Assembly (NCBI GenBank): GCA_025449435.1
Contig: JANWJO010000201.1
Location: 1 to 64,000, forward strand
DNA: 64,000 bases
Direction: 5' to 3'
DNA from: Chloroflexota bacterium
GTDB taxonomy: Bacteria; Chloroflexota; UBA4733
Shown here piece after piece: positions 8,515-17,638 of the stretch. Both the position numbers and the translations under genes were made by a program. Position 1 is the first letter of the stretch. Every line of letters begins with the position of its first letter. A model generated the notes under the pieces. The model worked only from the letters and a program-made list of their open reading frames with translations, made no database searches and had not been told where the DNA came from.

Positions 8515-9819
8515 TTGACGCCTGAGCACCCCCAAGCACGTGCGCCGGATGCGGGCGACTCGCCGGTGCTCATCGTCGGCGCCGGTCTGACCGGTCTCAA
8601 CGCGGCCGTGCACCTTCACGACGCGGGTATACCCTGCTTGGTGGTGGAGCAGAGCGACGGCGTGGGCGGACGTGCCCGCACTGACTGCCATCCCGAAGGC
8701 TTCCTACTGGACCGAGGCGCGCACGTGCTGCTTACCGGTCTGGGCAAGACATACGACTACCTCGATTTCCGGCAGATGGACCTCCAGTACTTTGATAACG
8801 CATTTGAGTTGCGTGGTGACGGACCCAGGAGCAGAGTGATCGACCCCTTTGCACATCCGGACCTGGTACCAACGATGTTTTTGAATTCCGGTTTGTCGCT
8901 CGCGGATGCCTTGCGGCTTCTCCGTCTCAAGCTGTCTATGGTGAACCGATACGCTTCGGATATGAACGCAACCTCGGCATACACCGCGCGTGAGGGGCTC
9001 GCGCGGTGGAGTTTTAGCCAGCAAGCGATCGATGGCTTTTTTGCGCCGCTGTCTGGTGCACTCGCGCTCGATGTCAGCCTTTCGATGAATGCCCAGTGGT
9101 TCCTCACCCTGTTTCGCGCTTTGTCTGGCGGCCGGATCGCGCTTCCCGCCGCTGGCATCGGAGCCCTGGCGGCTCAACTGGCTACCAAAATACCGCCGGA
9201 ATCGATCAGGCTCAACGTCGCCGCACGAAGCCTCGTGCGCGATGTACACGGCCGGGTCTGCGGAGTGGAAACCGATACGGGCGTGACGAGCGCCAGTTTT
9301 GTAGTGCTTGCCACCGATGCATGGTCTGCTCGGCAACTCGACCCGCGCATACCCGATCTCCCCGCCTTGCCGGCTGCCACGGTGTACCTCACTGGCGCGC
9401 CGGACCCGACATTTGGCCGAAGCATCGTGCTCAATACGCGCTGCGAAGGGTTCGTCAATGACATAAGAGACCTTTCGCGCGCCGCTTCTAGTTACGCACC
9501 CCCTGGAAAGCGCTTGCTTGCCTGTACGACACTAGTTGCCGGTGGACTTACCGACGCACAAGTCGCTGAAAGAGCGCTACTCGACGTTCGGTCCTTGCTC
9601 CACCTTAACGATCCGACGTTGCGGCCACTAGCCGTGTATGCGACGTCGAGGGCAGTGGTGGCGCACCCACCAGGATGGCGTACCGCGGTGCGGAGAGCCA
9701 ACCCCGATGGTGCCGATGGCGTCATCTGGGCGGGGGAATATACGCAGTCCAGTAGCATCGCTGGCGCCCTCGATGCCGGCTACGCCGCCAGTCGCCAGAT
9801 ACGCCGGTTGTTTCAGTAA
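8515..9819 (+). CDS. FAD-dependent amine oxidase / phytoene desaturase-like oxidoreductase
   Basis: 434 residues. The N-terminal Rossmann dinucleotide motif (VLIVGAGLTGLNAAVHL) is followed by the acidic strand end and GG doublet (VVEQSDGVGGRARTD), typical of flavin amine oxidases, protoporphyrinogen oxidases and carotenoid desaturases. The C-terminal FAD-contact segment is VIWAGEYTQSSSIAGALDAG. The start is a TTG five bases after the previous stop, with GTGGTAGG ahead of it; no ATG is available before the Rossmann fold. The substrate cannot be predicted; isolated members act on carotenoids, amines or are uncharacterised. No crtB-like or carotenoid gene is in the window, so I avoid naming it a carotenoid enzyme. 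Confidence 0.82.
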   Translation: MTPEHPQARAPDAGDSPVLIVGAGLTGLNAAVHLHDAGIPCLVVEQSDGVGGRARTDCHPEGFLLDRGAHVLLTGLGKTYDYLDFRQMDLQYFDNAFELRGDGPRSRVIDPFAHPDLVPTMFLNSGLSLADALRLLRLKLSMVNRYASDMNATSAYTAREGLARWSFSQQAIDGFFAPLSGALALDVSLSMNAQWFLTLFRALSGGRIALPAAGIGALAAQLATKIPPESIRLNVAARSLVRDVHGRVCGVETDTGVTSASFVVLATDAWSARQLDPRIPDLPALPAATVYLTGAPDPTFGRSIVLNTRCEGFVNDIRDLSRAASSYAPPGKRLLACTTLVAGGLTDAQVAERALLDVRSLLHLNDPTLRPLAVYATSRAVVAHPPGWRTAVRRANPDGADGVIWAGEYTQSSSIAGALDAGYAASRQIRRLFQ

Positions 9820-9845
9820 GGCACACGAGCCAATTGCCCGCGCAA

Positions 9846-10892
9846 CTAGATGTGTACGTCAAGAGACCGACCCAGCCGGCTGGCATCCATGGCAGCATCC
9901 AGGACACGCATGGCACGCAGACATTCCTCCGGCTTCACGGCAAGTTCAGCTTTGCCATCGAGCGCATCCGCCACGTTGCGATAGTAGTCGGTCCAGTCGC
10001 CGCGTACACTTTCTAGCCGAGAGCGCACGACTAATCCATTGGCCTCAACCCGCAGTTCGGCCTGGTTCTCAGCACTCTCTTGGGCTTGGTCGATAGCGCC
10101 ACGCAGCATGGCTGGTTCTTGCGGGTCAAGGCCGGTCTTTACGAATGAGCCGCGATCACCCAGCACCAGCCAGCGCGGACGCTCATATCGCGAGAGGTTT
10201 CCCACCTCAATCGCATACAGCACACCATTGCTAAAGCGCAGAAGCACCCGAGCGTAGCTGCCAATGTCGGCTCCCCAAGCACGTTTTTGGATAGCACAGG
10301 ACACCGACACGACTGCGGATGGAACGAGCACGAGCGCTTGGTCGACCAGATGCGCACCCCAATCAAACAGGATGCCGCCGCTGGAGGTGGCATCTGCTCG
10401 CCAGCCGCGTGGTGGACGGAACCGCATCACCGCGCTTTCCAACAGATAGGGATTGCCCAACCAGCCCTGCGCCAGCACGCTCTTGACGGTAAGAAAGTCC
10501 CAATCCCATCGACGGTTCTGGAACACGCTCAGTTTGACCGCGTTACGCGCCGCTTCATCAATCATCTGCTGCGCTTCGCCCGCAGTTAGGCTCATGACTT
10601 TGTCGACGACGCAGTGCTTACCGGCCCTCACTGCCTCAGTCACCAACCCAAGGTGTGTATCGTGTGGCGTCGCTACGACGACCAGGTCCAACTCCTTAGC
10701 GTGGATCATGTTCTCGAGTGACGCAAATGTGGCGACGTGGTGATCGTGCTCCGCTTGAGCGCGCCGCTCAGGCGTGCGGCTGACCACGGCGACAAGCTCC
10801 AGCCGCGGTACGCGGCCCATCAGATAGGCGTGGAACCCCCGGCCAGCGAAGCCATAACCCACCAACCCAACACGCCAGCGTCGATCTGCCAT
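9846..10892 (-). CDS. Gfo/Idh/MocA-family dehydrogenase (first of four)
   Basis: 348 residues. The N-terminal NAD(P)-binding motif VGLVGYGFAGRGFHAYL is followed by VVVATPHDTHLGLV. The catalytic-lysine segment is HCVVDKVMSLT, where the usual EKP is DKV, so the lysine is kept. The C-terminal alpha/beta substrate domain includes GGILFDWGAHLVDQAL with the conserved DxxxHxxD-like spacing of YdgJ-type enzymes. It should oxidise or reduce a sugar or cyclitol with NAD(P). ATG 10892 has GGGAGAA nine bases upstream. It ends convergently with the amine oxidase gene. No neighbour tells the substrate. Confidence 0.9.
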   Translation of the reverse strand: MADRRWRVGLVGYGFAGRGFHAYLMGRVPRLELVAVVSRTPERRAQAEHDHHVATFASLENMIHAKELDLVVVATPHDTHLGLVTEAVRAGKHCVVDKVMSLTAGEAQQMIDEAARNAVKLSVFQNRRWDWDFLTVKSVLAQGWLGNPYLLESAVMRFRPPRGWRADATSSGGILFDWGAHLVDQALVLVPSAVVSVSCAIQKRAWGADIGSYARVLLRFSNGVLYAIEVGNLSRYERPRWLVLGDRGSFVKTGLDPQEPAMLRGAIDQAQESAENQAELRVEANGLVVRSRLESVRGDWTDYYRNVADALDGKAELAVKPEECLRAMRVLDAAMDASRLGRSLDVHI

Positions 10893-10969
10893 CGGTACAC
10901 GTTCTCCCTTAATCAGTGCCGTCCAGACCGGCTGTGCGGCTCGTCCCTGGATTCAACAGTCAAGCCTGG

Positions 10970-10999
10970 TTGAGGGCAAATTGTACGCTGGTATACTCG
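10970..10999 (+). promoter_or_regulatory. Sigma-70-like promoter of the pcrA-gatC-gatA operon
   Basis: TTGAGG (10970-10975), a 16-base spacer and TATACT (10992-10997) within the recurrent GGTATACTCG motif, preceded by a TG extension. The predicted start near 11004 leaves about 20 bases before the TTG start codon. Confidence 0.65.
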
Positions 11000-11022
11000 G
11001 ACCCCAGAAGCAAGGGTGAAAT

Positions 11023-13260
11023 TTGGCCGTAGCAATCCCAACACTCAACGAGGTCCAGCTCGCGGCTGTGCAGGCGCCTGACGGACCAATCCTCATCTTC
11101 GCCGGAGCTGGGTCTGGGAAGACGCGGGTCCTCACGCACCGCATCGCCTATCTGCTCCAAGAGCGGCACATTGCACCGACCGCGGTGCTGGCGGTCACGT
11201 TTACCAACAAGGCGGCAGAAGAACTCAAATCCCGGCTGCGCAACCTGGTTGGTAACGCGACCAATGAATTGACCGTCGGCACGTTCCACGCTATCTGCGC
11301 GCGCTTCCTGCGACGCGAGGGCCCGCACGTGGGTTTAGATCGAGCCTTCACCATCTATGACGACGACGATCAACTGGGCGTGGTGCGTGCCGCGCTCAAG
11401 AACCTGGATATTGACGAGAAGCACTTCTCGGCGCGTCCCGTGCTCTCAGCCATATCGCGGCTGAAAAACCGTATGGTCGCCCCGCTCACCATCCCGTCTC
11501 GTGCGGAGAGCTATTGGGACGAAGTGGTGCACCGCGTGTATGCCCGCTACGAGGAGATGTTGCGCCACAACAGCGCCGTGGATTTCGACGACCTACTCCT
11601 ATACACGGCTGAGCTGTTTCGAACACGAGCAGACATCCTGGCGCTGTACCAGCAGCGTTATCAGCACATCCTGGTTGATGAGTTTCAAGACACCAATGCG
11701 CCCCAGTACGAGCTGGTCAAACTTCTAGGCAGTTCACATGGCAATGTCCTGGTGGTTGGCGACGACGACCAGTCGATCTATGGCTTTCGCGGTGCGAGCG
11801 TGGCCAATATCCTGAGCTTTGAGCGCGATTTCCCAGGGGCGCACACCTATAAGCTGGAACAAAACTATCGCTCCACGGAACACATCCTGGCGGCTGCTCA
11901 GGCCGTCGTTGAGCACAACGAGGTCCGCGCCGCCAAGCGACTGTGGACCGCTTTGTCCGGTGGCGAGCGCGTTCACATCGTCGAGGCCGGCAATGAGCAG
12001 GATGAGGGCCAGTTCATCATTCGGGAGATTCGCAAGCTCCAAGAGGCGGGTGTCGCCAAGCCTGGCGATTGTGCCGTGCTGTACCGCACCAATGCGCAGT
12101 CGCGCGCCATTGAAGAGGTTTTCATCAATTCGTCGATGGAATACCGCTTGATCGGAGGAACGCGCTTTTACGACCGCAAGGAAGTGAAAGACGTCCTGGC
12201 GTACTTCCGCCTAGCCAGCAACGGACTCGACGATGCAGCACTCAAGCGCGTGGTCAACGTGCCCCCTCGTGGCATCGGTGCGAAGACGGTCGCCGACCTC
12301 GTCCGTGAGAGTGAGCGCTCGCAGGTTCCGCTGCGTCAGGTACTCTCCCGCGCTGCCAGCGTGAACTCACTATCTCCCGCCGCGAAGCGCGCCTGTACTG
12401 ATCTTGATGTCTTGCTTAATACGCTGAGTGATGCGGCTCGCACCTATCCAGTAGCTGATCTCTTCACGTTGATCTTGGAGCGGACTGGCATGGGAGCCTA
12501 TCTCAATGACGGATCTGAAGAAGGTACCGAGCGCTATAACAACGTGCAAGAGTTGCTCTCGATCGCGCAGTCAAGCGGCGACGCCCTCCCGCCAGAGGGA
12601 TTGGAACTGTTCCTAGACCAGGCCAGCCTGGCCTCGTCGTCGGATGCAACGGCCAAGACGGCGGATGCAACCACGTTGATCACGTTGCACGCGGCCAAAG
12701 GATTGGAGTTCCCTGTCGTCTTCATGGCCGGCATGGAGGAGGACCTGTTTCCCCACAGCCGGTCTGCTGATAATCCTGCCGAACTCGAAGAGGAGCGCCG
12801 CCTCTGCTATGTCGGCATGACGCGAGCCATGCGCCGCCTGTACCTGATACACACCACCCAGCGCACCATTTACGGCAGTGCGCGGGTCAACGAACCATCG
12901 CGATTCCTGACGGAAATCCCCAGGTCCGGCGTGGTCCATCAGCACAGCTTGTCCTCGGCCCGTGGCGCTATACGAGGTGTGCAGCGTTGGGCTACTCCTC
13001 AGCACGCGATGCACAGTGAACGGCAGACATCGCCTGCACCTCAGTCGAGGGCCAATGTGAATCCCCCGCCGCGCCCAGCTGTACCGGTTGCGGTCACGGC
13101 GCAATACGCAGCTGGCGACCGGGTACACCACAAGATTTTCGGCAATGGAGTTGTCGTTAAGAGCACGCTCCGAAACGACCTAGAAGAGATTGAAGTGAAC
13201 TTCGAGACTTTTCCCATCAAGAAGCTCATCACGGCCTACGCGCCGCTGGTGCGCTTATGA
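11023..13260 (+). CDS. pcrA: ATP-dependent DNA helicase PcrA/UvrD
   Basis: 745-residue superfamily 1A 3'-5' helicase used in excision repair, replication restart and removal of recombinase or stalled polymerase. Helicase motifs are complete: Walker A FAGAGSGKTRVL, motif Ia VTFTNKAAEEL, motif II VDEFQDTN, motif III GDDDQSIYGFRGA, motif IV EQNYRS, motif V LITLHAAKGLEFPVVF and motif VI RRLCYVGMTRA. The C-terminal 50 residues (GDRVHHKIFGNGVV) form the Tudor-like RNA-polymerase-binding domain of PcrA. The start is TTG 11023, with AGGGTGA five bases before it, immediately upstream of LNEVQLAAV. The stop overlaps the gatC start by four bases (ATGA), so helicase and GatCA are expressed as one operon. 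Confidence 0.95.
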   Translation: MAVAIPTLNEVQLAAVQAPDGPILIFAGAGSGKTRVLTHRIAYLLQERHIAPTAVLAVTFTNKAAEELKSRLRNLVGNATNELTVGTFHAICARFLRREGPHVGLDRAFTIYDDDDQLGVVRAALKNLDIDEKHFSARPVLSAISRLKNRMVAPLTIPSRAESYWDEVVHRVYARYEEMLRHNSAVDFDDLLLYTAELFRTRADILALYQQRYQHILVDEFQDTNAPQYELVKLLGSSHGNVLVVGDDDQSIYGFRGASVANILSFERDFPGAHTYKLEQNYRSTEHILAAAQAVVEHNEVRAAKRLWTALSGGERVHIVEAGNEQDEGQFIIREIRKLQEAGVAKPGDCAVLYRTNAQSRAIEEVFINSSMEYRLIGGTRFYDRKEVKDVLAYFRLASNGLDDAALKRVVNVPPRGIGAKTVADLVRESERSQVPLRQVLSRAASVNSLSPAAKRACTDLDVLLNTLSDAARTYPVADLFTLILERTGMGAYLNDGSEEGTERYNNVQELLSIAQSSGDALPPEGLELFLDQASLASSSDATAKTADATTLITLHAAKGLEFPVVFMAGMEEDLFPHSRSADNPAELEEERRLCYVGMTRAMRRLYLIHTTQRTIYGSARVNEPSRFLTEIPRSGVVHQHSLSSARGAIRGVQRWATPQHAMHSERQTSPAPQSRANVNPPPRPAVPVAVTAQYAAGDRVHHKIFGNGVVVKSTLRNDLEEIEVNFETFPIKKLITAYAPLVRL

Positions 13261-13550
13261 GCCTCACTCGCGCAGATGTCGCCCACGTGGCCGCATTGTG
13301 CAAGATCGCGCTGAGCGACGCCGAGGAGGCCCGTATGGTCGAGCAACTCACATCCATACTCGAACACGTCAACCGGCTGCGCGAAGTCGATACGTCCGCC
13401 GTTGAGCCAACTGCTTCGGGCTTTGACTTGCTCAACGTACAGCGACCTGATCGGGTGACACCATCGCTGCCACCAGAGAGCGTGCTGGCCAACGCGCCAG
13501 ATCAGGATCAGCAGCAATTTCGCGTGCCCGCAATCCTTGAGGAAGGGTAG
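13257..13550 (+). CDS. gatC: Asp/Glu-tRNA amidotransferase subunit C
   Basis: 97 residues, the usual size for GatC. It wraps around GatA and stabilises the GatA-GatB complex that converts Glu-tRNA(Gln) and Asp-tRNA(Asn) into the amidated forms. The family pattern is evident: LTRADVAHVAALCKIAL at the N-terminus, LTSILEHVNRLREVDTS in the middle, and the C-terminal RPDRVTPSLPPESVLANAP followed by FRVPAIL. The ATG overlaps the pcrA stop codon. gatA follows after three bases. Confidence 0.95.
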   Translation: MSLTRADVAHVAALCKIALSDAEEARMVEQLTSILEHVNRLREVDTSAVEPTASGFDLLNVQRPDRVTPSLPPESVLANAPDQDQQQFRVPAILEEG

Positions 13551-13553
13551 CCG

Positions 13554-15014
13554 GTGATTGCCAATCCTTTACCGGACCTTGCTCACGCTAGTACGTTGCT
13601 GCGCACTCGCCAGCTGTCGGCAGTCGAACTCACCAGGCAGGCGTTGAACCGAATCGACGCAGTGGACAGCAAGGTGAAGGCGTTTCTGACGGTGTGCGGC
13701 GACGGCGCACTCGCACAGGCGCGCGAGGCCGACGCTCGGCTAGCGGCAAGCACGGCTGGTCCACTCACCGGTATACCCATGGCGCTCAAGGATGTGCTAA
13801 TTACGCAAGGTGTGCGCACTACCGCTGGTTCGCGCATGCTCGAGCACTTTGTGCCACCCTACGACGGTCACGTCAATGAGCTACTGCGCGCGGCAGGGGC
13901 AGTGATGGTCGGCAAGGTGAACTGCGACGAGTTCGCTATGGGATCCTCGACCGACAATTCCGCGTATGGGCCGGTACATAACCCTTGGGATCTCACGTGC
14001 GTCCCCGGTGGATCAAGCGGTGGCTCGTCGGCGGCTGTGGCCGCGGGAGAGGTGATCTTTTCGCTCGGATCAGACACTGGCGGTTCCATCCGGCAACCAG
14101 CCGCGCTTAGCGGTGTCGTGGGCATGAAGCCGACGTACGGCCGCGTGTCACGCTATGGCCTGATCGCGTTCGCATCGTCACTCGACCAGATCGGCCCGTT
14201 TACGCGTACCTGTGCCGACATGGCCGTGGTGCTCCAAGCCATCGCCGGCCACGACCAGCGCGACTCCACGTCCGCCGACGTCCCCGTACCCAACTATAGC
14301 GCTCTACTGAACCAGACCGATCTGCGCGGTTTGCGGCTAGGTGTGCCCAAAGAACTCTTCGTTGACGGAATGCAGCCCGAAGTCGAGCGGACCATTCGGG
14401 CTTCCATCGCCAAACTCGTCGAACTGGGGGCTGAGGAACGTGAGGTCTCGCTGCCACACGCTGGCTATGCCTTGCCCGCCTATTACATCATCGCACCGGC
14501 AGAGGCGAGCGCGAACCTGGCTCGCTTTGACGGTGTGAAGTACGGGTATCGGTCGCACTCTGGCGATTCCATGTGGGATCAGTTTTCCCGCACACGCGGC
14601 GAGGGATTCGGTCCTGAAGTGAAGCGGCGCATCATGCTCGGCACCTATGCGCTGTCTGCAGGGTACTTCGACGCGTATTACTTGCAAGCCCAGAAGGTGC
14701 GAACGCTCGTCCGCCGGGACTTTGAACTGGCCTTCGCCGAGTGCGACGCGCTGGTGGCGCCGACGACCCCCACAGTGGCCTTCAAGATTGGCGAAAAGGC
14801 TAACGACCCGGTGGCCATGTATCTCAACGACGTGTGTACGATTCCGGTCAACCTTGCTGGGTTACCGGGTCTGGTGGTGCCGTGTGGCCTGGCCGGCGGA
14901 CTGCCGGTCGGAGTGCAGTTGATCGGCAAGGCGTGGTCGGAAGACTTGCTGTTGAGGATCGGTAACACCCTGGAGCTGGCGCTTGGCTCCTTGGGCTTGC
15001 CGGTGCTGGACTGA
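13554..15014 (+). CDS. gatA: Asp/Glu-tRNA amidotransferase subunit A
   Basis: 486 residues, normal length. This is the glutaminase subunit of GatCAB, an amidase-signature enzyme with a Ser-cisSer-Lys triad: the lysine in IPMALKDVLI, the glycine-serine stretch PGGSSGGSSAAVAAG, and the nucleophile region GSDTGGSIRQPAALSGVVG. KPTYGRVSRYGLIAFASSLDQ is a near-diagnostic GatA block. It starts with GTG 13554, three bases after gatC, with GGAAGGG as ribosome binding site. gatB is not downstream and not in the window, so the third subunit must be elsewhere. The window's own tRNA-Gln and tRNA-Asn are presumably its substrates. Confidence 0.96.
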   Translation: MIANPLPDLAHASTLLRTRQLSAVELTRQALNRIDAVDSKVKAFLTVCGDGALAQAREADARLAASTAGPLTGIPMALKDVLITQGVRTTAGSRMLEHFVPPYDGHVNELLRAAGAVMVGKVNCDEFAMGSSTDNSAYGPVHNPWDLTCVPGGSSGGSSAAVAAGEVIFSLGSDTGGSIRQPAALSGVVGMKPTYGRVSRYGLIAFASSLDQIGPFTRTCADMAVVLQAIAGHDQRDSTSADVPVPNYSALLNQTDLRGLRLGVPKELFVDGMQPEVERTIRASIAKLVELGAEEREVSLPHAGYALPAYYIIAPAEASANLARFDGVKYGYRSHSGDSMWDQFSRTRGEGFGPEVKRRIMLGTYALSAGYFDAYYLQAQKVRTLVRRDFELAFAECDALVAPTTPTVAFKIGEKANDPVAMYLNDVCTIPVNLAGLPGLVVPCGLAGGLPVGVQLIGKAWSEDLLLRIGNTLELALGSLGLPVLD

Positions 15015-15214
15015 AGTACTGAACACGCGCATCTGTAGTATGATCGACCAGGTGGGCTGATGCTTCATGTTGCCGTCACCCGTATCTGGCGGGTGGCGAT
15101 GGCCGTGGGCCATGGCCAGAAACCAGGAGCAAGAGCGGCATGGCGTGAGGTGAGAGCGATCGTCTGCGCACCACATGCCGCAACAGCGGTTGCCAAGCAA
15201 AGGCGGGTATTGGG

Positions 15215-16186
15215 TTGCCAGTCGAAGTTGGATTCATCGGAACTGGAAATATCGCCAACCAGCATCTGAGCGGCTTGGAAAAGTCCAGCGACGCGCGTGT
15301 CATTGCGGTGTATGACCCGCTCACTGAACGGGCTGAACAGGTTGCCCGCCGATTTGGCGCCAAAGTGTACAAGGATCACCAGTCCCTTATCGCTGACAGC
15401 GGAATACAGGCGTTGTACGTATGCGTACCGCCATTTGGCCACCAGGACCAAGAGACGCTGGCCGCGGAGCGCGGCATCCACCTGTTCGTCGAGAAACCGG
15501 TGGCGCTCAGTGAAGCCAAAGCCCGCGAGGTTCTCGCTGCCATCCGGCGTACTGGTGTTATCTCAGCAACCGGTTACCACTGGCGCCATTCGCCGCTGAC
15601 CGAGCGCGCACGCGAGCTCCTCAAGGACCGGACGGTTGGCATGGTCCAAGGTTACTGGCACGGCGGCATGCCGGGCGTCTCGTGGTGGCGTCGCAAGGAT
15701 CAGTCTGGTGGCCAATTCGTCGAACAAACCACGCACATCGTGGATCTGGCACGGTGCTTGTGCGGCGACATTACCCGAGTATCGGCTCAATTCGCCACAC
15801 GATGCTTGCAGACCGTTGAGCACTTCTCGGTGTGGGATGTTGGGACGGTCAACCTGCGCTTCGCCAGTGGCATAGTGGGAAACATCTCCACGAGGTGCAT
15901 GGCGGGCCAGGGGTATACGGTGGGCCTCAACCTGATTTGCCAGGGGATGATTCTCGAGGAAACGTCCAACGTCCTCCGGGTCATCCAGCCCGGGCATACA
16001 CAGGAGTATCGCTCCAACGACAACCCCTACCTGGCGGAAGATCGCATCTTCATCGAGGCTGTGAAGTCCGGTGACGCGTCAGCCATCCGGGCCCCGTACG
16101 AAGAGGCGGTCAAGACGTTGCTCGTGACGCTGGCCGCTACCGAGTCAGCCGAAAGCAACATGCCGGTGGATGTGCCCGCCGTGTGA
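15215..16186 (+). CDS. Gfo/Idh/MocA-family dehydrogenase (second of four)
   Basis: 323 residues. The Rossmann motif is VGFIGTGNIANQHLSGL, and the catalytic segment LFVEKPVALSEAKA has the canonical EKP lysine. The substrate domain contains GYHWRHSP and QFVEQTTHIVDLARCL with the conserved histidine and aspartate. Inositol 2-dehydrogenases, glucose-fructose oxidoreductases and UDP-sugar dehydrogenases share this layout. The start is TTG 15215 after AGGCGGG. The 200 bases upstream hold a short hairpin (CACCCG with CGGGTG near 15077-15095) but no gene. The last codons form one arm of a strong hairpin. Confidence 0.88.
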   Translation: MPVEVGFIGTGNIANQHLSGLEKSSDARVIAVYDPLTERAEQVARRFGAKVYKDHQSLIADSGIQALYVCVPPFGHQDQETLAAERGIHLFVEKPVALSEAKAREVLAAIRRTGVISATGYHWRHSPLTERARELLKDRTVGMVQGYWHGGMPGVSWWRRKDQSGGQFVEQTTHIVDLARCLCGDITRVSAQFATRCLQTVEHFSVWDVGTVNLRFASGIVGNISTRCMAGQGYTVGLNLICQGMILEETSNVLRVIQPGHTQEYRSNDNPYLAEDRIFIEAVKSGDASAIRAPYEEAVKTLLVTLAATESAESNMPVDVPAV

Positions 16187-16225
16187 GCGCCCGCAAAAAA
16201 CGGTGGACTTCTGGGCGCTCACACG
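16180..16225. terminator. Perfect 13-bp hairpin between convergent genes, overlapping a stop codon
   Basis: CGTGTGAGCGCCC (16180-16192) pairs perfectly with GGGCGCTCACACG (16213-16225) around a 20-base loop. The 5' arm contains the TGA stop of the plus-strand dehydrogenase. It can serve both converging transcripts. There is no U tract. Confidence 0.65.
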
Positions 16226-16240
16226 TTCACGACCATGGAC

Positions 16241-17284
16241 CTATTGAGGTAGGTCGATCGCTTTGCCTGACTCGGCGGAACGATACGCTGCGTCAATCAC
16301 GCGCGTCACTTCCAGGGCATCGACTCCAGGGGTCCACGGTTGCGTACCGGCTAGCACGTCCTCAACAAAGCGAGTGGTGACCAAACCAAAGTTGCGCGGG
16401 TCGCGCGCGTCCTCCGGCATGATCACTTCTTCGATCGCTTTGCGATCGGGCCCTGCCGTGATCTTGGTGAGTGGATTGAGTCGCAAGCCCGCCTCGGTGC
16501 CCAGCACGATGAAGGTGTCGGACTGCGAGATGTTCGACGCCCAGGCGACCTCCAGGATGCCGGAAGCACCGTTATCGCAGCGGAAGGTCACCACCGCGTG
16601 ATCCTCGACCGTTTGCTTGAGCGGCGCTGGCGCTGGCGTGCCTATGCCCTGGAATGTGGTGGCGAGGACCGTGGTGACGCGGGGATTGCCCAGCATCCAC
16701 AACAGCATGTCCAGTGAGTACACACCGATATCGATGATCGCTCCGCCACCAGCGAGCCCCTTGTCGATCCACCACGTCACATCCGTGAACATGTCTATAC
16801 CTGGGCGGCCCCGCACCCGGAAGTTGCTGGCCCGGGCGTGGTACACCTTGCCCAACTCACCGGAGGTAGCCATTTCATGGGCGCGCACGGCGCTGGGCAC
16901 GTGCCGGTTGCGCGCTGAGCACACCGCCAGGAAGCGCTGGGTTGCCGCTGCGGTAGCCACCATCTGCTCGGCTTCGGCCGGTATCAACGAAAATGGCTTT
17001 TCGCACAGGACGTGTTTGCCGGCTTGCAGTGCGGCAATCGTGGGCTTGGCATGGGCGAATGGCGGCGTCGATACGATGACCGCGTGGATGTCCTTGTTCG
17101 CCAGAAGCGACTCGAGGTCATTTGAGGTTGCAGGAATGTTGTGTTCCTTGGCAAACGCCTCGGCGCGACCGGGAATGACATCAAACACGGAGAGGACATT
17201 GGCTTTTTCGAAGCCCTCCAACGATCGCATGTGCGACCTGGCGATTCTTCCAGTCCCAATGATCGCTAAGCCGAGCTTGTCCAC
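16241..17284 (-). CDS. Gfo/Idh/MocA-family dehydrogenase (third of four)
   Basis: 347 residues. Rossmann motif LAIIGTGRIARSHMRSL; VIVSTPPFAHAKPTIAAL precedes the catalytic HVLCEKPFSL with intact EKP. The C-terminal domain includes GGAIIDIGVYSLDMLLWMLG, the usual helix carrying the active-site aspartate. Starts with GTG 17284, preceded by GGAAGGATA at good spacing. It faces the second dehydrogenase tail to tail across the 13-bp hairpin, which hints that both belong to one sugar or cyclitol pathway; that is inference only. Confidence 0.9.
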   Translation of the reverse strand: MDKLGLAIIGTGRIARSHMRSLEGFEKANVLSVFDVIPGRAEAFAKEHNIPATSNDLESLLANKDIHAVIVSTPPFAHAKPTIAALQAGKHVLCEKPFSLIPAEAEQMVATAAATQRFLAVCSARNRHVPSAVRAHEMATSGELGKVYHARASNFRVRGRPGIDMFTDVTWWIDKGLAGGGAIIDIGVYSLDMLLWMLGNPRVTTVLATTFQGIGTPAPAPLKQTVEDHAVVTFRCDNGASGILEVAWASNISQSDTFIVLGTEAGLRLNPLTKITAGPDRKAIEEVIMPEDARDPRNFGLVTTRFVEDVLAGTQPWTPGVDALEVTRVIDAAYRSAESGKAIDLPQ

Positions 17285-17638
17285 GCAGTGTATCCTTCCA
17301 ACCTGGCGCCTACTTCACCTGAGGACTGAGGAGCGTTGCATCCGAGGCACAGTACTTCTATCCTAGACCAGCACTCCCCGAATAGGGGATTATCACCTAT
17401 CCTCAGCATGCCGCAGCATGGCGATATGAACGGTAGCATACTTCGATTTGCGGAGCGCAAAGATGCGCTCCGCCCGCCATCCCACATTGCTCAAGCAGCG
17501 CCGCTGAGCGACCCCAACCGGCAGTGCCGGTTGCTTGACTTTCGCGCGGCCACCCCACATCGACGCCGTCTGGATTTCCGGCCGCAAGACCCACGAGATC
17601 CCGGGCCAGGCGGAGACGCCGCCTAAGGGAAAGTAACT
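17285..17638. other. 354-base divergent intergenic region with two inverted repeats, no gene seen
   Basis: It lies between the minus-strand dehydrogenase and the plus-strand GGDEF gene. It holds a 9-bp hairpin (GCGGAGCGC 17450-17458 with GCGCTCCGC 17465-17473, loop AAAGAT) and a 19-base dyad at 17515-17533. I found no coding frame with a credible start and no recognised riboswitch. Confidence 0.6.
17515..17533. promoter_or_regulatory. 19-base perfect dyad, possible operator
   Basis: CAACCGGCAGTGCCGGTTG has nine-base arms around a single central base, 106 bases before the GGDEF gene. The tight centre suits a dimeric repressor site better than an RNA hairpin. The regulator is unknown. Confidence 0.4.

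Noticed and set aside
8515..9819. Carotenoid desaturase (crtI)
   Set aside because: Only general flavin amine-oxidase motifs are visible and no carotenoid gene is nearby.
17285..17638. Cyclic-di-GMP riboswitch before the GGDEF gene
   Set aside because: Hairpins are present but the conserved GEMM core sequences and spacing are not.
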